The notes beneath the pieces were generated by a model. That model did no database searches and was not told where the DNA came from. It saw only the letters and a program-made list of their open reading frames with translations. From assembly GCA_026168455.1 (NCBI GenBank), contig CM047429.1:35634066-35698065 (forward strand): a stretch of DNA of 64,000 bases, read 5' to 3'. Source of the stretch: Theocolax elegans (taxonomy: Eukaryota; Arthropoda; Insecta; Hymenoptera; Cerocephalidae). Below, in pieces: positions 22,605 to 33,829 of this stretch; position 1 is the stretch's first letter; each line of letters opens with the position of its first letter. A program made the translations under genes and the position numbers.

Positions 22605-24678
22605 ATGCTCAAAATGTCAGAACTAAATGGGAGTTTGACTCTGCATACGTTGGCAGAGAAGGATTATACTAGGTTATCGTTGGAACAGGGCATCCAGCGA
22701 ATACGGCAAAATGTTTTTCAATGTAGTAACCAAGAAATACTACAATATGCTGATTTAAAAAATTTAAACGCCACAGATTCCATGTTTAATATAGGAAATC
22801 GAGTAGAAAGATTTGAAACACAGAAATGTTTCGGGTTAGCGGCGGCATATTAGGATCCTGGAGTAGACGAGGCGAATTTTGTTCCATTGGATATACCCGA
22901 TAATAGAAATTTGAATTTAACCTCGGAAGTGGAAAATTACTTAGCTGGCACATGGAGGAATCCGTCCATCATGAGGCCAGTAAGTAGGGGAATTACAATA
23001 GGAAATCCTATGGTATCAATGGATAACATGGAAGTGCACAGTGGTTCTTACCCACGTATTCATGGGCAATTGCCGACAGGTCAAACATTGGGACCATATG
23101 CAGATCCGTTAACACTCCGCAATCCGCGGAATTCGACAGCACTGATTGGCGGAGAAAATGTGGTAACGACAAATGCTAATGTAAGATTACATTTGAACTT
23201 TCCATTGCTCACTTCAACGTCAGAACCTCTCCAGCACCCAAATAATAATTACAATTTACATAGTAATAGTATTAATCTCCCATGTGCGCAATCCACCCAA
23301 CATCCAGCACACGGAAATGTGATAGAAAATAGACAAAATGAACAAAACGCTGCAGATCAGGTTGAATTTAGATTTCAAGATAGACAATTTTTAAGTGCGA
23401 GTTTTAATTCGGGAAATGCAGGCGAATATGATCAAACATCGTATTTGCAAATTAGACAGTTTGTGGCAACTAACACAAACATAGATAACATAAGATCACC
23501 ACCAACCCCGAGACCGAGAAATCCAAATACAATCAATCTTCCGCGAAATGTTCAAAACCATGAATCACGTGTTCCACAAATAACGGAGGAAGATCTGGAG
23601 AATAGAACATTTCCAATCTACACTCAGGCGGGTAATAGGACACAAGGAGTGAGATTTAGTGATGAATTCACGAGAAATTGTGAAAGGCCAATACCTGCAA
23701 CGAGTAGTTCGAACGAGACGAGGTACCGGATAGGAAATGAACGACAGTATTACGATCAGCCTGAACCGATCCAGCAGCCTTTTTACACCCAAAACAATTC
23801 CTTCCAGCAACAGGAAAATGCTAAAACCGTCCAGCAATTCCCACGAAATTATACTAGTTCATTTAATCCTAACCTCGAACGACAGCCTCCAGTTATGCCA
23901 CAATCCCAATATAATATCCCTCCAGCACCATCACAAAATAATTTTAGACAATATCCCTACAATTATTCCCAACCTTACCCCCAGTCAAGCACCAGGCGAG
24001 AAGGATCACTTTTGGATAATTCAACCTTCCAAAGAGAAAAACGTGTCAGCGAAATTCTGAAACAATGGCATATTGAATTTAAAGGTGCTAAAAGAAACGA
24101 TCCAGAGTCATTCCTAGTAAATTTGATGGAATGCGCACGCTCATACCAATTGACTATGGATGACATCACTAGGTCACTGCCAGTAGTACTAGATGAAGAT
24201 GTCTGGTGTTGGTTTCGCAGGGAACATCGCAATTGGTTGATATTGGAAGACTTTCAACAAGCATTTAGACTCCAATATTGTAAAGAAGACTTACAATATC
24301 AAGCAAGAAAAAAAATAATGGTAAGAACACAGGGACCACAAGAAGATATTTCGACATCTTTCGAAATTCCGAAACTTATTGGATCAATTGAAGCCTCCAA
24401 TGCCCCTAAGCGAACAACTCGCGATCACATACGATAATCTACATCCAGATTATAAGCGAAGAATTGACATAGACCAATTTTCATCATTTTTGGAATTGCA
24501 GCTGCTAGGAAAGAAGGAAGAAGCACGCAAACGCCAAGACACACTCTACCGTCCTCCGCCAATAGAAGACGACGAGCAACTCTTCAACTCCGCGTACGAA
24601 CCAGTAAAAATAAAAAAGTCTGGTAAAACTGCTGCAATCGCTGGGAATGCCAGTGATACAGGCACTACGCACGAATAG
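22605..24678 (+). pseudogene. Gypsy-2 gag, with one stop and one frameshift
   Basis: The ATG at 22605 opens a frame broken by TAG at 22851-22853, then continuing in the same frame to 24437. The middle is long, polar and rich in Asn, Gln and Pro, and probably disordered. The C-terminal third is a retrotransposon gag capsid-like domain: FLVNLMECARSYQLTMDDIT, then WCWFRREHRNW and FQQAFRLQYC. A frameshift near 24375 moves the rest to 24379-24678 (PLSEQLAITYDNLHPDYKRR), which matches the usual gag C-terminal helix ahead of the nucleocapsid. Gag would assemble the virus-like particle. A TTG-led restart at 22887 is not a real start. Confidence 0.75.
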
Positions 24679-24889
24679 GCACTTGCTGCCGCCTTACAGC
24701 AACCTCCAGCACCCTCAAACCCTCCGTCGTCCAACCCCAAGGGAAATAATAAAAGATCTTATAATAAAAAGTGAAACATAACGAATCAAAATGGAAAAAG
24801 GCCAAATGAGAAAAACAAACAGGCCCCAGCTGGAAATGGTAATAATGGAGAACAGAAAACCGGGACAGATAACTCCAATACTGAAAATA

Positions 24890-25080
24890 ATGGCAAAACA
24901 AGAAATAAAGAAACAGACACTTGCCACACATGCGGCATCACAGGTCATTGGTCCTATGATTGCCCAGACAATTCTTGCAGAGGGTGTGGTAGGAAAAACA
25001 CACTGAAGCGAAATTGTCCCGCGTGTAAAGTTTCCAGACCGGCGGGAAACGACTCGCGGAGGAACCAGTAGGAGTCGATG
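24890..25080 (+). pseudogene. Gypsy-2 nucleocapsid zinc knuckle region
   Basis: A third frame encodes the CCHC knuckle CHTCGITGHWSYDC (CX2CX4HX4C) at about 24920-24961, followed by CRGCGRKNT and CPAC, a second, less regular Cys cluster (to about 25025). This would bind the RNA genome. It is out of frame with the gag piece ending at 24678, where a TAG stop intervenes. Confidence 0.7.
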
Positions 25081-25189
25081 TGTTCTCCTTAGTAGAAAAC
25101 GTTATAGTAGACTCCAAAACTACCAAATTTCCAGCAAATCCAAATAAGAGAAAGAAAACAGGTTCCAGGAATCCAAAAAGATTGAAAAT

Positions 25190-25380
25190 TTCCCCTCCAG
25201 CACCAATGATGAATACCGAAAAAACTCATCCAGCACCATCCAAAAAACAAGAAAATTCCCATCCAGCACCCAAAAATTAAAGAAAAAATTCCTCTCTAGC
25301 ACCCTCCACAACCCAAGAAAATTCCCTTCCAGCATCCAAAAAGACAAGGAAAAATTCCTCTCCAGCACCAACAGTAAAAG
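25190..25380 (+). repeat. 33-bp tandem repeat in the gag/protease linker, six units
   Basis: The core CCAGCACC or a one-base variant starts at 25197, 25230, 25263, 25296, 25329 and 25362, exactly 33 bp apart. In frame this is an 11-residue repeat centred on Pro-Ala-Pro with Lys/Asn/Ser-rich spacers. A TAA stop at 25278-25280 lies in the third unit. Confidence 0.85.
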
Positions 25381-25949
25381 TAGTTAAACTGCCGGATGAA
25401 TCGGGAGATAAATCGAATAACAGCGTAGTAGAAAATATGTTTTCAACCGCTGTCTTATCACCAGATTCACTCATCCAAAGGCATCCGTTAGGTAAGCTTG
25501 AGCCTAGATTGTTTTTCTTGATAGAATTAAACGGAAGGAAGATGATAGGACTTTTAGACGCCGGATCTGTTTATTCCTATATAGGAAAAGGTTTAGGAAA
25601 ACAGTTTAGCGGGAAATTTAAACCTTGCAAGAGCGCCGTAAGCGTAGCCAATGGGATATCAGTTCCTGTGGAAGGAAAATTAGACGTAATGGTTAGTATC
25701 GATGGAATTGAGAAAACCTTACCTTTCCGAGTAGCAGACGGACTACAGTACGAGTGTATCTTGGGAATTGGTTTCAAACGTTTATTTGAACTCAAGATAG
25801 ACTTCGGAAACGACACATGGTGGACACCAGCAAGGGAAGTTCATCAGTTTTATCCCTATGGGCAAGATCCCAGCTACCTTCCAGCACTAGCTAGATGGCC
25901 TTCGTCAAGCGTCAGAAGAAGAGGAAAAAGAAATAAAAAAAGGTCCTAG
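25281..25949 (+). pseudogene. Gypsy-2 aspartic protease
   Basis: The frame is open from after TAA 25278-25280 to TAG 25947-25949. The protease fold is visible from about 25500: LFFLIELNGRKMIGLLDAGS, then PVEGKLDVMVSIDG and ECILGIGFKRLFELKIDF (the ILG helix). The catalytic triad reads Asp-Ala-Gly instead of Asp-Thr/Ser-Gly, which would probably weaken or abolish the dimeric enzyme; some active retroelements do tolerate changes here. This enzyme would cut the Gag-Pol polyprotein. The frame overlaps the start of the pol frame at 25937-25949 across an A-rich run, consistent with -1 frameshift expression or with an indel. Confidence 0.8.
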
Positions 25950-27092
25950 ACAGTCTTATCCCAAAAACTCCGAAAACACTTGGTGCGACAACTTTGGCTT
26001 ACCACAAAATAGATGTCCAGGGTCACGAGCCTATAAGACAAAGGATGAGGAAGTACTCAGCAAAGATGTTAAAAGCAGGGCAAAAAGAGGTAGACCGTAT
26101 GTTAAAAGAAGACATAATAGAACCATCAGAGAGTCCTTGGTGTAGTTGCCCAGTAATAGTCCCAAAAGCTGACGGCAAATACCGATTTTGTATTGACTAC
26201 CGGCAGGTCAATAAAGTAACAAAAGGATTTGCTTATCCATTGAAAAATATGGATGATATACTAGATAAGTTAAGAGGAGCAAAGTATATCTCAAAATTAG
26301 ATTTGTCGCAAGCTTATCATCAGATTTTACTGGAAGAAGGCAGTAAAGAAATAACTGCATTTGGCATACCGGGACGAGGCCTACACCACTTCAAGAGAAT
26401 GCCCTACGGTTTAACAAACACTCCAGCTACCTTTCAAAAGATCATGGAAAAATTAATCAAACCAGATTGGGAACCACATGTTTTCGTGTACTTAGACGAT
26501 ATAATTATTGTAACCCAAACGTTTAAAGATCATGTTTTCTGGTTAAGTAAAGTACTGAAGGCGTTAAAAGAAGTGAATTTACAACTTAATCGAAATAAGT
26601 CAAAATTTTGCTGTGCCGAAGTAAAATATCTTGGTTATGTTGTAAATGAACATGGTTTGTGTACTGATCCCGACAAATCTAAACCCGTAATCGAATATCC
26701 AGCACCCAAAAACCTCAAGCAACTCCGCAGATTCCTAGGGATGATCGGATGGTATTCCCGGTTTATTCCAAATCTATCCGAAATAAAAAATCCCCTTACT
26801 CAGTTAACTAGAAAAGGTGTTCGTTGGCACTGGGATGCAGAGCAACAGACAGACTTTGAAAAACTGAAAATATCCCTTACTCAAGCACCCATTCTTGCAC
26901 GACCCAATCTCACCTTACCCTTTACGTTGCAGACGGACGCAAGCAATTACGCGATAGCAGGTGTGCTTACGCAGATAATTGATGGGGAGGAACATCCAAT
27001 CTACTATGTGAGTAGAACAATGACCAAAGCCGAACGCAATTATGCTGTAACTGAAAAAGAGTGTTTAGCGGTTCTGTGGTCAGCAGATAGGC
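25937..27092 (+). pseudogene. Gypsy-2 reverse transcriptase and start of RNase H
   Basis: The frame is open from 25937 until a palindromic insertion after 27092. RT motifs are all present in order: IIEPSESPWCSCPVIVPKAD, RFCIDYRQVNKVT, SKLDLSQAYHQILL, PYGLTNTPATFQ, catalytic VYLDDIIIV (about 26488-26514), LGYVV and the thumb LRRFLGMIGWYSRFI. RNase H begins at LQTDASNYAIAGVL (first catalytic Asp, about 26931) and continues through EKECLAVLW (catalytic Glu). The enzyme would copy element RNA into DNA. RT itself looks intact; the break is in RNase H, where the MITE at 27097 separates the last two catalytic residues. Confidence 0.9.
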
Positions 27093-27096
27093 TTAA

Positions 27097-27610
27097 GGGG
27101 ATGTCGGAGCTATAGCCTCCATCAAAAGCCGCTCGATCTCTCGGTTTCAAATGGCGCTGTAGTCAGGTGTCGATTTCTACGATAAACGTACTTAAAACAT
27201 AAATTATAAATTTTACAGCTACATAGAGCTGTTGAAAGATACTTTCCCCCCTAGCTATAACTAAAATTAAGGTAATTGTAATATTACTCTTGGCAGCAAA
27301 TGTTTATTTTTTTAAAGAAATGTGAAATACGTTGCATGTAGCATTACGGCAGATATAGACTCAATGAATACCAGACGTATTTCACATTTCTTTAAAAAAA
27401 TAAACATTTGCTGCCAAGAGTAGTATTACAATTACCTTTATTTTAGTCATAGCTAGGGGGGAAAGTATTTTTCAACAGCTCTATGTAGCTGTCAAATTTA
27501 TAATTTATGTTTTAAGTACGCTTATCGTAGAAATCGACACCTGACTACAGCGCCATTCGAAGCCGCGAGATCGAGCGGCTTTTGATGGAGGCTATAGCTC
27601 CGACATCCCC
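27097..27610. mobile_element. 514-bp palindromic MITE with TTAA target duplication, inside RNase H
   Basis: TTAA at 27093-27096 and 27611-27614 flanks a nearly complete palindrome. The termini are GGGGATGTCGGAGCTATAGC and its complement, the arms are about 230 bp, and a loop lies around 27330-27375. The RNase H frame resumes directly after the second TTAA (Lys-Gly-Tyr-Leu-Gln-Gly), so the insertion was precise. TTAA duplication is characteristic of piggyBac and Kolobok families; no transposase is present. Confidence 0.9.
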
Positions 27611-27614
27611 TTAA

Positions 27615-28281
27615 AGGATATCTTCAAGGAGAACAGTTTACCATAATAACAGACCATTTCAGTCTTTTATGGCTAAATAATCTCAAAGACCCTGCAGGCC
27701 GACTGTCACGATGGAATACAGCGCTACAAAATTACGATATCAAATTTGTACATCATAAAGGTGCTTTGCATCAAGAGCGTGGGAAGAGTCAGAAGTAGTA
27801 GCTGTAGTTCCGACTCACATAGATGATCCATGGTACATACGAAAAATGGAGAACGTACGGAAATTTCCAGCTAAGTATCCCGATTTTAAAATCGAGAATG
27901 GTTTTCTTTACGCACATCGTCCAAACCCATTAGTCGATCCATTGTTCCCTGATTTGGATGCGTGAAAATTAGTTCTTCCAGTATCAAACAGACCCCAAGC
28001 TCTTTTCGAAGCCCATAATACTCCTCAATCAGGACATTTAGGCATAGAAAAAACTTACGCACGTCTTGCGACTTATTATTATTGACCTGGTTATTTTTAC
28101 GATACTTCTTGTTATGTCCGATCGTGTTATGAATGTCAAATCCACAAAAGTTGCCAATTACCCCCAGCAGGGTTAATGGGCGAAAGAAATATCGAGGGAC
28201 CATGGAAAGTAGTGACTGCCGATATTATGGGCCCGAAACCAAAATCTAAACGAGGCTTCAAATACGTAATTGTTTTGAAGA
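27615..28281 (+). pseudogene. Gypsy-2 RNase H end and integrase N-terminal domain
   Basis: RNase H resumes as FTIITDHFSLLWL (catalytic Asp) and SRWNTALQNYDIKFVHHKGA; the expected final ADALSR is lost in a frameshift near 27770-27790. Integrase then shows the HHCC zinc domain: EAHNTPQSGHLGIEKTYARL and CYVRSCYECQIHK. A stop (TGA) precedes LVLPVSNRPQ, and a TGA lies in the YYY.PG segment near 28083. The first catalytic Asp of the core is present in VTADIMGP (about 28220). A small indel near 28280 moves the rest to the next frame. Confidence 0.8.
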
Positions 28282-29613
28282 TTGTTATTCACTCGTTACG
28301 TAGAAATTCAGCCGCTTAGGAAGGCAGACGCTAAAACTGTATGGCAAGCTTTTGAGGATTTGATCATAAGCCGATGGGGATGCCCTAAGTTTTTGTTGAC
28401 AGATAATTGGACTGAATTTGCCAATAAATTAATGTCAGAACGCTTAGAAGCTTACGGTATCAAGCAAACTACCACACCCCCTTATAGACCCCAAGCGAAC
28501 CCGGTAAAGCGAGTAAACCGTAATTTAAAGCCTATGATTAACAGCTTTTTAGCTAAAGATCATAAAGAGTGGGATCTGCATTTAAAGGAATTTTGTTTCG
28601 CTTTAAATACAACGATTCACTCGTCGCTTAAAACAACACCAGCGTTTATGAATTTGGGTAGAAATCTGGAACCATTCATCCTAATCCGAAAGCACCTCGA
28701 GAATCCCATTCCTATCCTTCCTGAAGACTCAGAAAAGTGGTCAGATCGTATGAAGAGACTTCCAGCTCTTCACGATCTAGTTAAACATCATATGGATAAA
28801 GCCACTGCTAGGCAAGCCAAATATTATAACAGGAATAGAAGGGATATTACTTACCAGATAGAAGATAAAATAGCTAGATTAAATCGTGTACAATTTTCTG
28901 CAGAAGGAAATTTTGCAGCCAAACAGGCTCCGAAATTTGTAGGTCCAGCAACAGTAGTTGAAGTTAAATCCCCTACTGTTTATATCGTAGAAGATGACGA
29001 TACAAAGAAAAGAACTGAAATATCCATAGAGGTTATTAAGCGATACATTCCGCCCCGAAAGGTAAATATCAATCCCATTTCTATTCCAGATGTTACAACG
29101 GCGAAGCAGCCTATGAGGAAGGGGAGGAAGAGGCGGAACGTCGGCAGTTCGACGACCGCTGATGAGCGAGGCGCCGATCTACCCGCCTCCCCAAAACGTA
29201 GCAACGTTGCCCAACCCAGCGACACCTCCAGCACCACCGTCGCCGGTGCTGCAACGGACGCTTCCGAGGAGGGAGAGGAGTCCGGAAGGTTGTCGGTACC
29301 GGGGTTACGTACCGTACCGGGCGAATGTGACGGAGACGCCGAGCCACTACGGCGACAGCTTCCCGCGGCACAGACCCCCACATCCACGGGGAAGAGAAAG
29401 GAGCCAGACGAGGGAGCCGGTGGCGAGAGAGCTCCAAGGCGCCGAGGTCGGCCACGGAAAGCCGCCTGCGCCATGCGAGCAACCGCAGGTCCCGGCGAAC
29501 CCACCGCCTCCTCCATTCAGCATTACAGCCCCCTCCAGCACCATCTCATCAACCCCATTACTATCAAGCACCAACTTCCCAGTCCCATCTCATTCCAGCA
29601 CCATTCCCTGTGA
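28282..29613 (+). pseudogene. Gypsy-2 integrase core and long C-terminal tail
   Basis: The frame (first codon TTG, not a true start) carries FTRYVEIQPLRKADAKTVWQ, then LLTDNWTEF with the second catalytic Asp, then PYRPQANPVKRVNR. The third catalytic residue should be Glu in PVERV; here it is Lys, so the DDE triad is broken. The usual TDNG is TDNW. A tail follows with a small beta-rich segment (APKFVGPATVVEVKSPTVYI, the GPF/Y-like module) and then a GC-rich, low-complexity extension with an AT-hook-like RRRGRPRK. The last ~150 codons overlap another frame (29162 onward) and may not be translated. Integrase would insert the cDNA; this one should be inactive. Confidence 0.85.
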
Positions 29614-30110
29614 CCCGTCTCCAACCCCTTGCGCCGCAATCTCCCGACCCCCTTCCCGAATTCCCCAAACCCATTACCCAAATATACCGCGACCCCTCCC
29701 AAGACCATGCGATGCGTACCGTGCATTTTGTCCCTATCTCTATCCCGTATACCCCTATCCCTACCCTTTCCGAATTGCCTCCACCCCTATTACCCCCTAT
29801 CCAAAACGCCCCTCCCGCACCCCGCCAAACTACCCCACCCCCCAAAGAACGCCGTACGGGACCGGTTTCTCCAACTATCCCGTCCCTCTTGTCCCTGAAA
29901 ATTTCCCCACCCTCAATTCCCCTCACCATCCAGCACCAGTTCCCTAGCACCCTCCCAACGATCCCAGCAAACCTGGATGCCCTGGCCCCACGTCCAACGG
30001 AGGCACGCACAAAGTTTTGCCGTGGATGTGGCAGAAGCGGGACGACCGTCGAGTCCTGTCCGGAGTGCCACAACGAGTGGGTGGAAGCCCTAAGGATTCA
30101 CCCCAAATAG
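29162..30110 (+). pseudogene. Extra proline-rich ORF with C-terminal zinc ribbon, gypsy 2
   Basis: An ATG at 29162 (MSEAPIYPPPQNVATLPNPA) opens a proline-rich frame overlapping the integrase tail, with YRANVTETPSHYGDSFPRHR in its middle. It runs to 29947. A second frame, open 29610-30110, ends with a Cys-rich motif, FCRGCGRSGTTVESCPEC (CX2C, 9 residues, CX2C), and a Trp-Val-Glu tail. The two are best read as one ORF broken by a frameshift between about 29610 and 29947. Composition (Pro-rich, GC-rich) is very unlike the AT-rich pol gene upstream. Position after integrase is where some gypsy elements carry an extra gene. There is no signal peptide or membrane segment, so it does not look like an envelope. 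Function is unknown. Confidence 0.5.
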
Positions 30111-31008
30111 GGGAATGTAAAATTTTTCTTATTATTTTATTAAATTGATAAAACTTATTGAAATATGACTTATATTTTACTCCCTTAAGACCCACACCAT
30201 TCCCAAATATAGAGAAAAATTTGCACACAATGTTAGTTTAGTATAATAGTTAATTGATAATTTCGAATTACATACAAACTTCACAAAGTATAATGGATTA
30301 ATTTTTAATTGTTAAAGAATGAATTAATAAAGAAAACCAAATAATGTGTTTGATTCACTATAGTTATTCATAATAGTTTCATTATTATAGTTAAATTCAT
30401 GTCATTATTTAATCTCAACGTAAAGCCACTTTCGAAGGAGGAGAGCAACTCACCAGGTTAGTAATGAATGAAAGTTTTCTATTCTAATACATTTTTTTGG
30501 GATGATTGTTTCATGTTAGTTTGGGTTATGAATGTCGCGAATTTCGGAATTGGTCGGAAAGCGAGCGTGATAAGAGTTTGTAAGCCAGTCACACGTAATT
30601 CGAATCGAATAAAGTAATTTAGTTATCGGAAAAGTAACAATTACACACTCAGCGTGTTACACGGTTACACAGATTAAGTCTAAAAGAAAAGCTGTTCCAG
30701 ATTTCAGTGTTCCAGAATTCAAGAAACCCATTACACTTATTAATTGAAAAATTTGTTTTTTGTTGTTGTTCTTTTGAAGTTTAATAGTAATATGTACGAA
30801 AAAAGTTGATTCATTTTACGTCACAAACAACACAGACAGTTACACTTTACACCGCTGTAGATAGCACCGGCTATCTTAGGTTAAGTTTTTTTCGTACTAG
30901 GATCTATCTAGAATCGGTTTGATAGCTAGTATTGTATTCATACTTCTGTGTGCATTGTGCATCCCCTAGCGTATTCTAAATCAAAGTAAGGTATAACTTC
31001 GGTTTGGC
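30111..31008 (+). other. Gypsy-2 3' untranslated region
   Basis: About 900 bp between the last ORF and the polypurine tract with no supported coding sequence. It is AT-rich with occasional tandem phrases. Confidence 0.5.
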
Positions 31009-31018
31009 AGGGGGGAGT
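31009..31018 (+). other. Polypurine tract of gypsy 2
   Basis: AGGGGGGAG plus one base lies directly before the LTR start TGTGACATTG. It is the expected site for priming plus-strand DNA. Confidence 0.75.
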
Positions 31019-32174
31019 TGTGACATTGTAGTTATACTACATGTCACTTGGAAAATAAAATAGCGAGACAAGGTATAGTATAGCACCTGTCAAGCTTACT
31101 ATGCGAAGTAAGCGTGCTATACATACCAATCAAGTCCTAATATGACACACATATGCGAATGTGTGAAACCGGAATAGGCTTACATTGCGTAGTAAGCAGG
31201 AGAACCCGAAGCAAAGGAGATGCGACTCCTGACTGCGCACAATTGCACACACACACTGCTCCGTTGATCCAGCATCCTAATGCCTTGTCCAGCACGAGGA
31301 ATGACCCGTACAGTATCCCCAGGTCCCATCCAGCCTTGAATGCCCTCTCCAGCACCCAAGAGAAGCCTCCGATGTTGAGCAGCCCAGGTGAAGACTCCAG
31401 GCCTTGGAATGAGTATAGCGCCCTTGCGCTCAAGCAACGGTGCCGTGCCAACCAAAGTACCTGAAACGGTAATTAATTACCAAGTTGGTCGACTACTAAG
31501 GAACGAGGATGGAGAAGCTATAACCAAGCATAGCTTCTCCCAGGTATGTCAGCAGGACCGAATGGAAAGGAGATGACAGGTCTAGTTTGCGGTTATGGCA
31601 GACACAAATAAACATCTAAACCAGAGCCCGAGGAAAGCAGATAAATTACCTCGACGGCACTCCAAAGGACGACGACGATTCACCGCCGCCTGGCTCTGCT
31701 CACTGAGGGCTGTTATGGGGCGTCGATGTACTCCAGCTGTCCGGAAACTCCGAGCCGAGGATCTCGTATCGACGATATACGGCTCCTGCGATGAGGAAAC
31801 TCGAGGGGCTCGATTTAGCCTAAAATCGAGGTAACGAGGAACGATCTAAAGCTTACCTCGCAGATAGTAATCTCAGCAGGGCCGCAATTACTCAATCGCC
31901 ATCCAGCACCAAAGAAAGTCAACGTCGTCGACGACATCTCCATCGAGGCAGCGAAATCACGGCCCGAGCGGCCAGTACGAATAATACGTACAGAGAAACT
32001 CTCTCGCTTCGTGCGTGCCGATGATCGCGAGACTGCGACCGACCACCGACATTGTTCGACACGACCCAGCAATTCTACGGGCTACGCGTGTGTTAGCGAG
32101 ATCTAGGAGACGAGCGTCCAGCTGAGCCGTGCTCCTTCCTCCCAAATCCAGCTTCCTTAAGGGGATGCCATATC

Positions 32175-33620
32175 TGAATTAAATCCTACTATGCCGACAC
32201 CTGTATATTACACGCACTATTTATCCTATTACTATTATCTAATACAATGATAACCTATAAACGCAGTGGAGGCATATTTGTAATACATATATTAAATAAA
32301 TTATAAGTACAAATGTTTGAATTCTGCTAAAATGTGCTTATAATTTGAAAAATACGATCTCAAACATAACCTCTTTTAGTTAACAGGCAACAACGATTTA
32401 ATTGAATTTTGTAAAAACTGGAAAGATTTCTAACAAATACAGTGCAGATGCACAATTTCACGATATTGATAAATGTTGGAACACTAAAAAGAACAGTCAA
32501 AAGTGCACGACGAAGAAATAATTTGAAAAATACGACTGATACAAAGACGTTGGGAAGTTGGTACTAGATATTTGTGATGGAAATAAATCTAGATTGCAAT
32601 TACAAGCATCAAGAAACAAAGTAGAGGCAACATTTTACATTATCTTAGAATCATTTTTCAGTAAAAACTAGAGGAATACATAATCGATTGAAAAATTAAT
32701 CGAAAAATAAAAAAGATATTCATTCCTTCTAAAAATGTGCAATTTAGCAGACCGAAGAGTAAGAAAAAGTTTAGCTACGTAGTTTGAAAATCCACCAGTA
32801 GGTGGCGATGCTAAGCGTTTCCAGCTATGTCTTATTTCATTCGTGGTGGAATAGGCGACGGATTCTATAGGAGGTCCGTGCACGATCGGGCCGTTTACCG
32901 CACGCACATCGTACTTTCAAATACATTGTACTGTACCAACACTGAATGTTAGGTGCATTATTTGTTTAATTCGAATTACTTAACATAATGACAGCTACAA
33001 AACGGGATAGAGGTACATTTTTAGTATAGATATAAAGTAAATTACAAGTACAAAAGTTGAATTTATGGCTATATATCGTTAAAATTTGAAAAATACGAAT
33101 TGAAACATAACCTCTCTGTCTACAGCGACGGATTCTATAGGAGGTGCGTGCACCGATTTGGGCCATCTGCCGCACGCACTTCGTACTTTCAAATACATTG
33201 TACTATGTCGACACTGAATGTTGGGTGTACTATTTGTTTAATTCCAATTATTTAACACAATGGCAGCTAGAAAACAGATTAGAGGCATATTTTTAATATA
33301 CATTTTAAGTGTATAACAAGTACAAAAGTTGAATTTATGATAAAATATTGTTAAATTTAAAAAATTCGAGTTGAAACATAACCGCTCTTTGTCAACAGGC
33401 AACAACGATTTAATTTAATATTGTAAAAACTGGACTGTGTCCTAAGATATGCGGTGCACATATATAAGTTCACTATATTGGTAAAAGTTGTAATACTAAA
33501 AAAGCAGACAAAAGTGCACGACAAAAAATTAAAAGAAAAATACGATGAATACTAGGACGGTAGAAAGCTTGTATCACATATTAGAGATGGAAATAATCGT
33601 TTCCCCGTTATGCGTCAGTT
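32175..33620. repeat. Three diverged tandem units within the TTAA element
   Basis: A shared phrase order (GAGGCATATTTGTAATA-like, then AAGTACAAA.GTTGAAT, then TTTGAAAAATACGA, then AACATAACC) occurs near 32265-32375, 32995-33115 and 33280-33385. The phrase GCGACGGATTCTATAGGAGG with a GTGCGTGCAC palindrome occurs at about 32856-32885 and 33124-33153; a related palindrome is at about 35498-35545. Confidence 0.55.
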
Positions 33621-33829
33621 CTAAAAAAGAATGTGCTGCCACTTTTATCACTTTTATTTGAAATACCGTATTTTGTTGGTTTTTTTATGTCAATTCGGAT
33701 AGTTTAACGTTGGCTATATAGTAACCGAAAATTTCAAAATATCAATAAGGACAAAATGATAGTAAGAAAATAAAAATCGTTACCACTCCATAACATTGTG
33801 CAGTAATTAGTAATAATTTAATAGCTATT

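Noticed and set aside
28980..30073. Long antisense frames (for example 28980-29516 and 29564-30073)
   Set aside because: Shadows of the GC-rich integrase tail and proline-rich ORF; no motif.
31137..31464. Overlapping ~100-codon frames on both strands
   Set aside because: They lie in the gypsy-2 3' LTR, have no recognisable domain and are open in several frames because of base composition.
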